Shown: positions 9,133-18,514, counted from the stretch's first letter. The stretch: 64,000 nt of DNA from Streptomyces lavendofoliae (GCF_014649735.1 NZ_BMTP01000011.1:186001-250000); one strand, 5' to 3'. Numbers and translations are program-made. The notes: a model not told the origin generated them from the letters alone.

Positions 9133-11730
9133 TCAAGGCAGGATCTCGATGTAACCGTCGGTTCCGTGTACGCGGATGCGCTGGCCGTCCTGGATCGAGC
9201 GGGTGGCCTGCTCCACGCCGACGACGGCTGGCAAGCCGTACTCCCGGGCGATCACCGCGCCGTGGGTCATCAGGCCGCCCACCTCCGTCACCAAGCCCGC
9301 TATGCCGACGAACAGGGGCGACCAACTGGGGTCCGTGAAAGCCGTGACCAGGATGTCGCCCGGTTCGAGATCGGCCTGCGCCATGTCCAGGATGACGCGG
9401 GCCCGTCCCTCGACGGTCCCGCCGGAAACCGGCAGGCCGACCAGGGCACCGGCCGGCACGTCGTCGCGTCGGTAGGCACCGTTGACGGTCTCGCCCTCCG
9501 AGGTGAGGACCCGGGGCGGTGTGAGCGCGTGGTACGACCGGAACGCCTCCTTGCGCTGCTGGATGAGCCGGTCGTCGACCTGCTTCGAACGCACGACGTC
9601 GTGGAGCTCCTGGAAGGTGAGGTAGAAGACGTCCTCCTTGTCGCGGAGCACGCCGCCCTGCGCGAGACGCTCGGCCTCCGCCATCAACGCCTGCTTGTAG
9701 ACGAAGTAGCGGCTGATGATGCCGTACTTGGGGTACTCCCGGTATCCGATGAAGGTCCGGACCCGGTCGATCATCTTCTTGGTCTCGTCCGCTTTGCTGT
9801 CCCCGTCGGACAGGGCCCGCAGGCGGGACAGCACGTCCTGTTCCTTCTTGAGCGCCTTCTGCCGGCCTTCCTCGAAGCGCCGCTCGGCCGCGCCCGGTTC
9901 GAAGTTCCTGACGTTGTCGAGGATCGCGGGCACGAGCGTGCTGGGGCGTTCACGCCAGCGGGGCCGCGTGATGTCGATCTCTCCGACGCAGCGCATGCCG
10001 TACCGGTCGAGGTATGCCTCGATGGCGTCGCGCGCTTCGGGCCCGCCCGGAAGCTTCGCCAGCTCGTCGAGGAAGCTGTCGTCCTCGACGGCCTGCAGGA
10101 ACGCCACCACCTCCGGATGGGGACGGATCACGTCCGCGACGTCGAGCAGCTCCAGTCCCATCTCCGAGGTGATGTTGCCGGGGGCGGACAGCGTAAGAGT
10201 GTCAGCCGCGTTCTTCTCGCCCAGCCACTCGTGCAGTTTGTCGTTGAGCCACCACGTGGACTCCATCCCCGCCATGATCGCCTGGAAACTCAGCGGATCG
10301 GTGAGGACCCGCTTGTGCTCCTCGAAGGCCTCCAGCAGGAAGTCGAACAGCGCCGGTCCGCTCTTCGCTGCGATGTCGCGCCGTAGGGCGGCGACGGACG
10401 CCTCGCTGCGCTCGATCAGCCGGGTGACGACGGCCGGGTCGGTCTCGATCGGGGCGGGCGCGCCGCCGGCGGGACGGCCACCGGGCTCCGGGTCCGGCAG
10501 TGAGGGGATCAAGTCGTCCCGGTCGAGGACCGTCTCCAGGGCGTCCTTGGTCAACGGATCGGACCTCCCCACCAGGTTTACGAGGTTGGCGCGGCTCGCG
10601 GGCGAGGACAGCGCGCGGGTGGCGTCGACGAAGAGCCTCCCGCCGGCATCGCACATCGGCGCCATGGCCGTCAGCTTCCACAAGGAGAGCCCCAGGGGCT
10701 TCATGGGGTCGGTCATCATCTGCTGATGGCCGACGGAGACGTAGACGTGATTCTCCTGGTCGTCGGTCTCCGGGATGGGGAACAGCGTCGTGATCGGCCG
10801 GCTCTGCACGATCTGGAAGCCGCCGTCGGCCAGGCACCATTCGATGTCCTGCGGGCTGCCGAAGTGCGCCTCGATCCGGCGCCCGAGCTGTACCAGCCGC
10901 ACGACCTGCGCATCCGTCAGCGCCGGCTGCTCCCGCTGCCGCGAGTCGACGGACCTCGTCTGCGTACCGCCGTCCGGCAGCGCGTGCACGGCACGCTCTT
11001 TGGCGGCGATCGTCCTGGCGATGACCTGGCCGTCTCGCACCTTGAAGACGTCCGGATTCACCAGGCCGGAGACCAGGGCCTCGCCCAGCCCGAAGCCGGC
11101 GTCCACGGTCGCGACCTTCCGGTTCCCCGTCACCGGATCGGCCGTGAACAGGATCCCGGCCGCCTCGGAGAAGACCATCCGCTGCACGACCACGGCCATG
11201 TCGACCGTGCGATGGTCGATGCCGTTCCGCTGACGGTAGGTCACGGCCCGCTCGGTGAACAGCGAGGCCCAGCAACGGCTGACGTGCCGGAGGATCGCCT
11301 CCGGCCCCACGACGTTCAGGTACGTGTCCTGCTGGCCCGCGAACGACGCCGTCGGCAAATCTTCCGCCGTCGCGCTGGACCGGACCGCGTAGGCGGCCTG
11401 CTCGCCGAGCCGGGCGAGCGCGGCGGTGATCGCCGCCGCGAGATCGCCGGGGACGGCGATCTCCTCGATGGTCCGGCGGACCTGCGCGCTGAGGCTTCGG
11501 ATCGCCTCCCGGTCGTCGGGGTTCAGCAGCGACAGCCGATCGAGGTGGTCCCCGATCGACGGCGCTTCCGCCACGATCCGCCGGAAGGCGTCAGTCGTCA
11601 CACAGAACCCCGCCGGCACGCTGACGCCTTCGATCCGCGACAACGTGCCCAGGTGCGCGCCCTTGCCGCCGACGACCGCGACCTGTGTCTCGTCGACCTC
11701 CTGGAGGCCCCGTACGAACTGCTCGGTCAT
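9133..11730 (-). CDS. rph: Rifamycin phosphotransferase (Rph)
   Basis: An 865-residue enzyme of the PEP-synthase/pyruvate-phosphate-dikinase fold, near the 860-870 of known Rph. It has an N-terminal ATP-grasp domain (GGKGAHLGTLS, YAVRSSATAEDLPTASFAGQ, EWCLADGGFQIVQSRPITT, about 1-320), a central rifamycin-binding domain, and a C-terminal swivelling histidine domain with GGLMTHGAVIAREYGLPAVV, the phosphorylated His being about residue 823. Rph transfers the ATP beta-phosphate to the rifamycin C21 hydroxyl, inactivating the drug. ATG 11730 has a GGTGGTG ribosome site; 56 further upstream codons are open but unlike the family. A rifamycin-associated element lies 174 bp upstream. A generic PEP synthase is less likely given length and that element. 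Confidence 0.9.
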   Translation of the reverse strand: MTEQFVRGLQEVDETQVAVVGGKGAHLGTLSRIEGVSVPAGFCVTTDAFRRIVAEAPSIGDHLDRLSLLNPDDREAIRSLSAQVRRTIEEIAVPGDLAAAITAALARLGEQAAYAVRSSATAEDLPTASFAGQQDTYLNVVGPEAILRHVSRCWASLFTERAVTYRQRNGIDHRTVDMAVVVQRMVFSEAAGILFTADPVTGNRKVATVDAGFGLGEALVSGLVNPDVFKVRDGQVIARTIAAKERAVHALPDGGTQTRSVDSRQREQPALTDAQVVRLVQLGRRIEAHFGSPQDIEWCLADGGFQIVQSRPITTLFPIPETDDQENHVYVSVGHQQMMTDPMKPLGLSLWKLTAMAPMCDAGGRLFVDATRALSSPASRANLVNLVGRSDPLTKDALETVLDRDDLIPSLPDPEPGGRPAGGAPAPIETDPAVVTRLIERSEASVAALRRDIAAKSGPALFDFLLEAFEEHKRVLTDPLSFQAIMAGMESTWWLNDKLHEWLGEKNAADTLTLSAPGNITSEMGLELLDVADVIRPHPEVVAFLQAVEDDSFLDELAKLPGGPEARDAIEAYLDRYGMRCVGEIDITRPRWRERPSTLVPAILDNVRNFEPGAAERRFEEGRQKALKKEQDVLSRLRALSDGDSKADETKKMIDRVRTFIGYREYPKYGIISRYFVYKQALMAEAERLAQGGVLRDKEDVFYLTFQELHDVVRSKQVDDRLIQQRKEAFRSYHALTPPRVLTSEGETVNGAYRRDDVPAGALVGLPVSGGTVEGRARVILDMAQADLEPGDILVTAFTDPSWSPLFVGIAGLVTEVGGLMTHGAVIAREYGLPAVVGVEQATRSIQDGQRIRVHGTDGYIEILP

Positions 11731-11903
11731 CGCGACACCACCGACGCGGCCGTGCTCCATCGTCCTGCGTCTGCAGCTCGGGCCGGCAGCGTCTCCAGCG
11801 CTGCCGAACCGCCCACCGAGCAGGTCCTCATATTCAACACACGCACCTCGTGTCCCCGTTTCCGCAGGTTGTGGCCTTGGCCGACGATTCTGCGCCATGA
11901 TGG

Positions 11904-11922
11904 GGGCCTTGCCGCAAGCCCC
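11904..11922 (-). promoter_or_regulatory. Rifamycin-associated element (RAE)
   Basis: On the minus strand the sequence is GGGGCTTGCGGCAAGGCCC. As I remember it, this is the 19-base RAE consensus found upstream of rifamycin-inactivation genes in actinomycetes. It sits in a longer imperfect palindrome (11902-11924) and points at rph. This supports rifamycin-inducible expression. Confidence 0.85.
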
Positions 11923-11924
11923 CC

Positions 11925-12742
11925 GATGCGCTATACCTTGGGAGAGGCAAGGAGATCTCTCTCCTTGCCTTCGGTGTTTCCCGGGGAGTCACTCGTGGTG
12001 AGGGACGCGGCAGCAGCCGAGGTAGGTTCAGAACAGGTCCGCATTCTCCTTCTGGCCGGCCCCCCGCCAGGGAGCCGTCGGCCAGGACCAGTCGCGTCTC
12101 GAGCAGCCGATTGCAGGTCAGCCCCCGTTTTGCGGTCGTTGAAGCCAAGCCCGCCGCCCGATGTCAGGCGCTGCGCCGACTCCGGAACAGCGTCCGCCGG
12201 GCAATTCTGGGGTCCGCTGCTGGGCGCCGTCACAGTGCACTACTACCGGCGCCGGATGGCTGCCTCTCCCGCCTTGGCACCCGGATGCTGTTGAGCGCTT
12301 CACCTGGCGATCGACGCCGGATCAAGCCCTCCAGCACAGCCCCTGACTACCTCAGCCCGGGGCTTGCTCGTGCATCCGCGGGAGGTGAGCCGAGGCATGA
12401 CAGTTGTCGCCATGGCAAGCGTGTTGTCGGCACGGGAACGCGCCGGGGGAGCGGGGCCGCCTGCGTGCCGGCCTGCCAGGCCGCCGACCGGACCCGCCCG
12501 TGCAGAGCGAGACTTCAGCGTCCCGGTCCGAATCGTGACCTGCCGGAGGACATGGACGTGCTCTCGCCAATGGATGATCTTGCCGGCGTCCCGGGGCCAA
12601 GCCCTGGTGTGTCGGCGACAACCGGTCCGGCCGTGTGCGCCCGACCCGAATGCGGCGCGATCCGCAGGCCCCGGTCCGCAGGCGCCCGGCCAGCACGCGC
12701 CCGGTCCGCGCGGGCCGCCATCGCTTCCCGATGTCCCGTCTC
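11925..12742. other. Intergenic, no gene seen
   Basis: About 820 bases between the RAE and the end of the MocR gene. Frames on both strands are fragmented and composition-driven; no ribosome site with a plausible protein was found. The first part is upstream of rph and may hold its promoter. Confidence 0.4.
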
Positions 12743-14212
12743 TCAGACGACGATCGCGTTCAGCGTCGCCGGAGCGACCGGCCGGGGGCCGTCGGATCGC
12801 GCCTGGGGCGCGTACTCGGCCCACGCGCTCGCCAATCGCGCCACCGCCTCCGACAGGACGTCGGGGGGCAGCAGGAAGTGCAGCCGCAGACATCGGGTGC
12901 TGCCGCCCAGCGCGTCCATCGTGGCGCCCGGCAGCACCGCCACCCCGTGGCGCAGCGCGACCTGGGCGAAAGCGACGCCGTCGCCGTACGGCAGGCGGAC
13001 CCACAGCGTCTGGCCGCCTTCGGCCGGAGGGCAGCTCCACGAGGGAAGCGACCGAGCCAGTTCGGCCCGCAAGTGGTCGTGGCCGGCCCGCAGCGTCCGT
13101 GTCCGGGCCGCCGCGATCGGCGTGAAGTCGGCCAGCAGCCGTGTGGCCACCCACTGCGCCGGCACGTCCGTCCCGAGGTCGTGGATGGCCTTGAGCCGGG
13201 CCAGCCGCGCGATCAGGGGAGCCGGACCGCGCACCCAGCCGATCCGCAGACCGCCCCACACCACCTTGCTCAGCGAGCCGACACCGATCACGTCACCGTA
13301 GGAGGAGAGCGGCGGCGACGGCGCCCCCGCCCCGAAAGCGAGGTCCGCCGGCACCTCGTCGTCCACCAGCGGCACCCCGAGACCGTTCGCCGCCTCGACG
13401 AGCCGGCGGCCGGCCAGCGGCGGAAGGGTTGATCCGGTCGGGTTGTGGAACCGGGGGATCACATAGGCCAGCGCGGTCCGGTGACGCTCCATCACCGCCA
13501 CGGCCTCGGCCACGTCCACACCGTCCGGTCCCACCGCCACCGGGTGCGGAACGGCCGCCGCCTCCCGGAACAGGTCCAGCGCCCCGGGGTACGTCGGTGC
13601 CTCCAACAGGACTCCGTCCCCCGGCGCGACCAGCAGCCGGGTCAGCAGGGAAAGGGCCTGCTGGGCACCCGTGGTGACCAGGACCTGCTCCGGACCGGTC
13701 GGGACGCCCCGCGCCCCGTACCGCTGCGCGATCATCTCGCGCAGAGGCGGGAGCCCAGCCGGGTGGTAGCCCAGGTCGCCGGCGGGAAACGTCACCGTCC
13801 GGTACGCCTCCGCCAGTTCGGGCGGCGGGTCCACCGGTGCCGCGCAGCTCATCAGGATCACGTCGTCGGGCGTCGCCTCCAGCAGGTGCAGGAACAGCGG
13901 ATTGGACGTCTCCCGCACGCGTGGCTCGGCCGGCAGCGCGGCGGACGCCACACGCGTGCCGCTGCCCTGCCGCCGCACCAACCGCCCCTCCTGCCGCAGC
14001 GTGTCGTAGGCCGCCACGACCGTCGTCCGGCCCACCGCGAGCGCTCCGGCGAGCCTCCGGTCGGGCGGCAGCAGAACGCCGGGGGCCAGCAGCCCCTCGT
14101 CGATCAACTGGCGGAAACGGGCCGCGAGCAGCAGATACAGCGGCCCCCGTCCGGCCGACCAGCGGCCGAGACGGGCGACGAGTTCGTCCAGCGGCACAGT
14201 GATTGGCTTCAT
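12743..14212 (-). CDS. MocR-type (GntR/aminotransferase) transcriptional regulator
   Basis: A 489-residue two-domain regulator. Residues about 10-85 form a GntR winged helix (LYLLLAARFRQLIDEGLL...GRTTVVAAYDTL). The rest is a fold-type I aminotransferase domain with HNPTG and the PLP lysine in SLSKVVWGGLRIGW. MocR proteins sense PLP or an aminated ligand and usually control a neighbouring gene of PLP or amino-acid metabolism. It is divergent from a PLP-dependent sulfur amino-acid enzyme across only 64 bp that contain GATTGG repeats, so that gene is the obvious target. The start ATG 14212 begins the family N-terminus (MKPITVPLDELV). Confidence 0.9.
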   Translation of the reverse strand: MKPITVPLDELVARLGRWSAGRGPLYLLLAARFRQLIDEGLLAPGVLLPPDRRLAGALAVGRTTVVAAYDTLRQEGRLVRRQGSGTRVASAALPAEPRVRETSNPLFLHLLEATPDDVILMSCAAPVDPPPELAEAYRTVTFPAGDLGYHPAGLPPLREMIAQRYGARGVPTGPEQVLVTTGAQQALSLLTRLLVAPGDGVLLEAPTYPGALDLFREAAAVPHPVAVGPDGVDVAEAVAVMERHRTALAYVIPRFHNPTGSTLPPLAGRRLVEAANGLGVPLVDDEVPADLAFGAGAPSPPLSSYGDVIGVGSLSKVVWGGLRIGWVRGPAPLIARLARLKAIHDLGTDVPAQWVATRLLADFTPIAAARTRTLRAGHDHLRAELARSLPSWSCPPAEGGQTLWVRLPYGDGVAFAQVALRHGVAVLPGATMDALGGSTRCLRLHFLLPPDVLSEAVARLASAWAEYAPQARSDGPRPVAPATLNAIVV

Positions 14213-14237
14213 CGCCGGACCAATCTGCCGGGATTGG
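14201..14237. promoter_or_regulatory. Candidate MocR operator with GATTGG repeats
   Basis: GATTGG occurs at 14201-14206 and 14232-14237, and inverted (CCAATC) at 14220-14225. The last two form an 8-of-9 inverted repeat, GGACCAATC/GATTGGCCC. They cover the MocR start and the space before the divergent gene. Paired half-sites are typical of MocR operators. Confidence 0.45.
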
Positions 14238-14276
14238 CCCTGTGAACGCAAGTCGATCGCGCCTTCACTGGACACC

Positions 14277-15506
14277 ATGAGCGACGACACCGCAGGCCTC
14301 CGGCCCGAAACCCTCGCCGTCCACCCGCCCCAGGTGCGGATCACCGGCAGCACGCCCCTCGGCGTGCCCCTCCACCAGGGGCACATCTTCTCCTTCGACA
14401 GTGCCGACGCGATGGCCGACGCCTTCCACTCGCCCGACACCTTCGTCTACAGCCGCCTCGGCAACCCCACCGTCCGCGCGCTGGAGGACGCCGTCGCCCG
14501 CCTCGAAGGCGGAGCCGCCGCCCTCTCCTTCGCCTCCGGCATGGGAGCCATCAACGGCCTCCTGCTCGGACTGCTCTCCTCCGGGGACCATGTCGTCGCG
14601 CAGAGCGGGCTCTACGGAGGTACCTACGCGGTCCTCGGCGATCTCGCCGCTCGCTGGGGCGTCGAGGTCACATACGTCTCCGGTCGCGACCCCGAGGAGG
14701 TGCGACGGGCGCTGCGGCCGGAAACGCGGCTGCTCTACCTGGAGACGATCGCCAACCCCACCACGCGGGTCTCCGACCTGCCCGCCCTGATCGCCGTCGC
14801 CGCCGAGGCCGGCGTCCTCAGCGCCGTGGACAACACCTTCGCCTCGCCGCTGCTGTGCCGGCCGATCGAGTACGGCGCCGACGTGGTGATCCACTCCGCC
14901 ACCAAGTACCTCGCCGGGCACGCCGACGTCCTCGGCGGGATCGCGGTCTTCCAGGATCCGGAGCTGTACGGTCGAATCCGCCACTACGCGATCGAACAGG
15001 GCGCCATCACCGACCCGTTCGCGGCCTGGTTGACGCTGCGCGGCCTGCAGACCATGCCGCTGCGGATCGAGCGGCAGTGCGCGAGCGCCGTGGACCTGGC
15101 CGGCCGGCTCGCCGTGCACCCGGTGGTCGCGGCGGTTCGCCACCCTGCGCTCGCCGGGCACCCCGACCACACGGTCGCGCGACGGCTTCTGCCACGGGGC
15201 GGCGGCGGGGTCGTCTCCTTCGACCTCGCGGGCGGGCGCGAGGCGGGCCGCGCCTTCATCGAGGCGGTCCGGCTGGCCGCCCTGACCGCCTCGCTCGGTG
15301 ACGTGAAGACCCTGGTGATGCACCCGGCCTCCACCTCCCACCGCCAGTTGGACGCGGTGGCCCTCGACGCGGCGGGCATCGGTCCGGGGACGGTACGGAT
15401 GTCCGTCGGCATCGAGCACGTCGAGGACCTGTGGGCGGACCTGGAGCAGGCCTTGGCGCAGGTGCCGGAACGGGCCCCGGACGGGTCCGCGGCGTCCGCT
15501 CCGTAG
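14277..15506 (+). CDS. Trans-sulfuration family PLP enzyme (cystathionine gamma-synthase/lyase or methionine gamma-lyase type)
   Basis: A 409-residue Cys/Met-metabolism PLP enzyme. Visible features are YSRLGNPTVRALE, SFASGMGAING, GLYGGTY, DNTFASPLL and the PLP lysine at about 210 in SATKYLAGHADVLGG. The family makes or splits C-S bonds in cystathionine, homocysteine, methionine or related compounds. The Cys found before TF in methionine gamma-lyases (LYGCT) is Gly here, so strict methionine gamma-lyase activity is less likely. It is probably controlled by the divergent MocR regulator. ATG 14277 starts the conserved part; upstream in-frame starts overlap the regulator. The precise reaction is undecided. 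Confidence 0.85.
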   Translation: MSDDTAGLRPETLAVHPPQVRITGSTPLGVPLHQGHIFSFDSADAMADAFHSPDTFVYSRLGNPTVRALEDAVARLEGGAAALSFASGMGAINGLLLGLLSSGDHVVAQSGLYGGTYAVLGDLAARWGVEVTYVSGRDPEEVRRALRPETRLLYLETIANPTTRVSDLPALIAVAAEAGVLSAVDNTFASPLLCRPIEYGADVVIHSATKYLAGHADVLGGIAVFQDPELYGRIRHYAIEQGAITDPFAAWLTLRGLQTMPLRIERQCASAVDLAGRLAVHPVVAAVRHPALAGHPDHTVARRLLPRGGGGVVSFDLAGGREAGRAFIEAVRLAALTASLGDVKTLVMHPASTSHRQLDAVALDAAGIGPGTVRMSVGIEHVEDLWADLEQALAQVPERAPDGSAASAP

Positions 15507-15529
15507 GAGCCGGCGCCCTCCGCCCGGGG

Positions 15530-15804
15530 GTGCGCGGTTCGTAGCCGGCCGGAACGAACGCCGGGAGCCGGCCACCGGCTGGCCGTGATCGCGCGACCGT
15601 GCCCGCCACCAGGCCGGCCATGCAGCGCTTGTGGGCTGTGACCTCACGGCGCGCCCGAGCTTCCTGCTCGGCAGCCGCCTGTTGCATCTCCAGCCGGAAC
15701 ATGCGCTCTTTGTGCTCCCGACGTGCCTGCGGCTCCAGCGCCTTGAGAGCGAGGTCGAGCTGCCGGACATCGAGTACCGCACCCCACTGCGCTGCGTTGC
15801 TCAT
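15530..15804 (-). CDS. Possible small helical protein, truncated
   Basis: A frame from ATG 15804 encodes a plausible charged helical N-terminus (MSNAAQWGAVLDVRQLDLAL, then Glu/Arg/Ala-rich helices to about residue 75). It then becomes Pro/Arg-rich and runs antisense into the PLP gene. The first ~75 residues look protein-like; the remainder looks like read-through. No family is recognised and the ribosome site is weak. It may be the start of a broken gene. Confidence 0.3.
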
Positions 15805-15860
15805 GCCGGCGGACACGACAGGGTCACTGCCGGGGGGCCGAGGCGTGGGGGAGGGTCCCG

Positions 15861-15985
15861 TTGATTGATCTTGACTATTGCTGGTTTCGCCGCCTGCGGA
15901 TCCGCTGGGAGATCCGCGACGACATCAACGAAGCCTTCCTCATTCTCGGATGCGCACTGATCTGCTGGCGACGCCTGGACTCCCG
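15861..15985 (+). mobile_element. IS5-type transposase C-terminal scrap
   Basis: Translation gives FRRLRIRWEIRDDINEAFL followed by LGCALICWRRL, the characteristic C-terminal end of actinobacterial IS5-group transposases. Nothing upstream continues the transposase, so only the last ~40 codons survive. Confidence 0.7.
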
Positions 15986-16035
15986 AGAGAAGTGCAAGAC
16001 AGGCACGACCAACGTTGACGGCTCGGTGGCCGACC

Positions 16036-16700
16036 TCAGGCTGGCTTGCGCCACACGGAGATGTGCTTCGTGGAGTCCTGGGTGAACGGAGACCCGTCCC
16101 AGTCCGCAACGCGACGTTCCAGCTCGAGCCCGGCGATCCGTGCCATCAGGTCGAGCTCCGCCGGCCAGGCGTACCGGTGCCGGGAGGTTTCGCGGCGGTA
16201 GTGGCTGTCGTCGCCGTCGCGCGTGAAGTGGTGTGAGACGAGGATCTGCTCGACCAGGTCGAAGGTGTCGAAGCCGAGATGCTGCCGCGAGACGTCGAAC
16301 GGCACCGCGACCTGGCCGGGCGGCAGGAGCCGCAGCGGCGGCACACCCAGCTCGATGACGAATCGGCCGCCGGGCTTCAGATGCCGTGCGGCGTTGCGGA
16401 AGCACTCGACCTGCTCGTCCTGCGTAAGATGACTACCGGGAGGGTGTCCTCGTCGACCTTGCGCCGCAGCACCGCAGCCATGTGCTCGGACAGTTCGATG
16501 CCCACCACCCGCACGCCGCGTTCCCGGAGCGGGACGCCCACGCGTCCGGTTCCGATGGCGAACTCCAGTGCCCGGCCGTCTCCGGCCAGCTCGGCGAGGA
16601 AGGCGACGGCCGGTCCGAGAACGGCAGCCGAGAACGCTTCGGCCTCCTCGGCGTCGTAGCGGTCGGCGGTCGCGCGGGTCCACAGTTCACTGCTCGTCAC
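16036..16700 (-). pseudogene. Class I SAM methyltransferase, broken by internal deletion
   Basis: The N-terminal half starts at GTG 16700 (VTSSELWTRATADRYD) and contains the SAM motif LEFAIGTGRVGVPL. The C-terminal half (LTQDEQVECFRNAARHLKPG to the stop at 16036) is in another frame. At about 16430 the protein passes directly from LPVVI to LTQDEQ. In the family, a stretch of roughly 25-30 residues carrying motifs II-III lies between these blocks, so about 80-90 bases have been lost and the frame shifted. It can no longer make a normal enzyme. Confidence 0.75.
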
Positions 16701-16764
16701 AGGTGGCCACTCTGCCGGGTGCCGAGAGGCGCTGTCGACGCATGCGTCGCCGTCGAGGCCGGTC

Positions 16765-17160
16765 GGCGCGGCGGCGGTCATCGCCAGGGTGGAGGCGCTG
16801 GAGTTCTTCTACGCCCACACCACCGCCCAGCTCCTGGCGGTGGGGACGGTCCTCGCCGGCGGCGGTGCGGTCCTCGCCACCGTGGAGCCGTGGCTGCTCG
16901 CGGCGGTGCTGCCGGCCGCGGCCCTCCTCGCAGCGGCTCCCTTCGCCGACGCGCGCGGACGGGCGGTACGCGGCGCCCGCACCCGTTCGGCCGTCGCCAC
17001 GCTGTCGGCCGACACGGTGGAAGTCGTCGACGGACTGCGTGAGTTGCTCGCTTTCGGCACCCTCGCCGGACGACGACGCCGACTCGCCGAGCGCGGACGG
17101 CAGGTGGGGGACGCCCAGCGGGCCGAGGCCACGTGGGAAGCCGCCACCGCCGCGATCCGC
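16765..17160 (+). pseudogene. ABC transporter membrane-domain fragment
   Basis: The frame reads ARVEALEFFYAHTTAQLL, hydrophobic segments, then LSADTVEVVDGLRELLAFGT and a charged helix. This is the TM-domain core of an ATP-binding/permease fusion (the CydC/CydD-like exporter group). There is no start, no earlier TM segments and no nucleotide-binding domain; homology stops at about 17160 at a junction with unrelated sequence. It is a decayed internal fragment. Confidence 0.6.
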
Positions 17161-17220
17161 GGTCAAAACTCGGCTTCTCGCACGAGTTCCGTGAAGCGGT
17201 CACGGTTAGTGATCAGTGGG

Positions 17221-17256
17221 TGCTTCGAGTGCTTCGAGTGCTTCGAGTGCTTGGAG
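17221..17256. repeat. 9-base tandem repeat, four copies
   Basis: TGCTTCGAG occurs three times in a row followed by one variant, TGCTTGGAG. On the minus strand one frame reads Leu-Glu-Ala repeats. It lies at the edge of decayed genes. Confidence 0.9.
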
Positions 17257-17351
17257 GATCTGTCGCGGCCAGCCCCTCCCGTCTGGACTGTGCGGCGGCG
17301 GTGTTGATCAAGGGCCGACCACGGGCGGCGTTCGAGGGCTCGACTGCTTCG

Positions 17352-17735
17352 TCAGTGCGCTTCTTGCGGTTCACCACAGACGGTACACACCCCAGGTTCC
17401 ATGATCCCGTCGTGGAAGTCGTGGAAGAAGGTGCCCGGCCCCTCGTAGTCGCGCATCGCTCTCCCCGCGCAGTCCCGGTAACGCGCGATCCGGCACCGGC
17501 CACAGCAGTCGTGACTCCTGATGAACTCCTTCGCCTTCTTGCTGCACGCTTGGTGGCCGCACGCCCGGTACCCGCCGGAGCCGCTGCTCGCGTGGGTGCC
17601 AAAGCTGCCCGGGTCATCGCGAAACCTGTCGATGACCGCCTCATCCGACTCGTCAGCGGCACGCGGCCACGCGTTAACGACCAGTTGCCCGACAACGGCT
17701 GCGCCCAGAGCGACCCATCGCCATTCCCCACGCAT
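17352..17735 (-). CDS. Small membrane-anchored Cys/His-rich protein
   Basis: A 127-residue protein of unknown family. It begins MRGEWRWVALGAAVVGQLVV, one likely membrane anchor, followed by an acidic linker. The C-terminal ~70 residues hold eight cysteines and several histidines (RACGHQAC, SHDCCGRC, YRDCAG, CTVCGE), a pattern suited to binding two zinc ions. ATG 17735 has GGGGGA a few bases upstream, which decides the start; the open frame continues further upstream but without such support. Neighbours on both sides are gene fragments, so function cannot be inferred from context. Confidence 0.55.
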   Translation of the reverse strand: MRGEWRWVALGAAVVGQLVVNAWPRAADESDEAVIDRFRDDPGSFGTHASSGSGGYRACGHQACSKKAKEFIRSHDCCGRCRIARYRDCAGRAMRDYEGPGTFFHDFHDGIMEPGVCTVCGEPQEAH

Positions 17736-18514
17736 CTGTTTCCCCCTGATGGTCGGTTCAGCGGCGACGGTATCGCCTGACGCCGCCCGCCGGGATGGGT
17801 ACGTCCTCGGCGTCGCCCCCACGTGGCCGCTGCCGGCGGTGGCGGGGGCCTTCGCCGGCCCCGGCCTTCAAGGCGCCCGTGCCCTCGTTCCAAAGCGCGC
17901 GGAAGCGGGGCACAGCGGCGCGGCTGACAAGGCGCTCACCGGGGGGTGATCCCGCCAGCCGGTCACGGTACCGGCTCGTACGTCACTGTCGCCCCCGGGC
18001 AGCGCGCCGCCTCGGTGACCAGGGCCTGGCGCTCGACGTCGTCCACGGTGAGCGCCCAGCGCGCCTCACCCTGCAAGACCCCTGCCCCGTGGACCTGACC
18101 TACCCGGCCAAGCCGACGGCCGACGGGCCCAACCGGAGAGGGCCGGGCGCTCCATCCGTCGTGATCAGCGACAAGCAAGATTCCAGATGACATGCTCGTG
18201 TGCTCCCGGGCCGGTCGCTGTCGGCCGCCTGCTGCCGACGAAGTAGGCCCTGGAGCGGGAAGGACGGACTGGGCGGGGATGTGTGAAGACCTCTTCACCG
18301 GTCGGGTGCCTCTGCGAAGTCAGTCACCCTGCGCCTGTTGTCGCATCCTGGGACTCGGTCTGCCGCGCTGCGGTTGAGGGAGGGGCAGTTTCCAGCGGGC
18401 TGGCCATGGAGAAGCCCGGCCTCGGCGATTCCGATGCCGAGGGCGGGCTGTATGCGGGGTTGACGCGCTGGTCGCCTGGCGGCAGTGCCAGTCTCCGGCT
18501 CCGTGCCGCTGCTG
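17736..18514. other. Intergenic, no gene seen
   Basis: About 780 bases between the Cys-rich gene and the end of the LPMO-like gene. Open frames are short and compositionally biased; I see no family, RNA gene or clear hairpin. Confidence 0.45.

Noticed and set aside
9133..11730. Alternative call as phosphoenolpyruvate synthase
   Set aside because: The fold is shared, but length, order of domains and the RAE upstream fit rifamycin phosphotransferase better.
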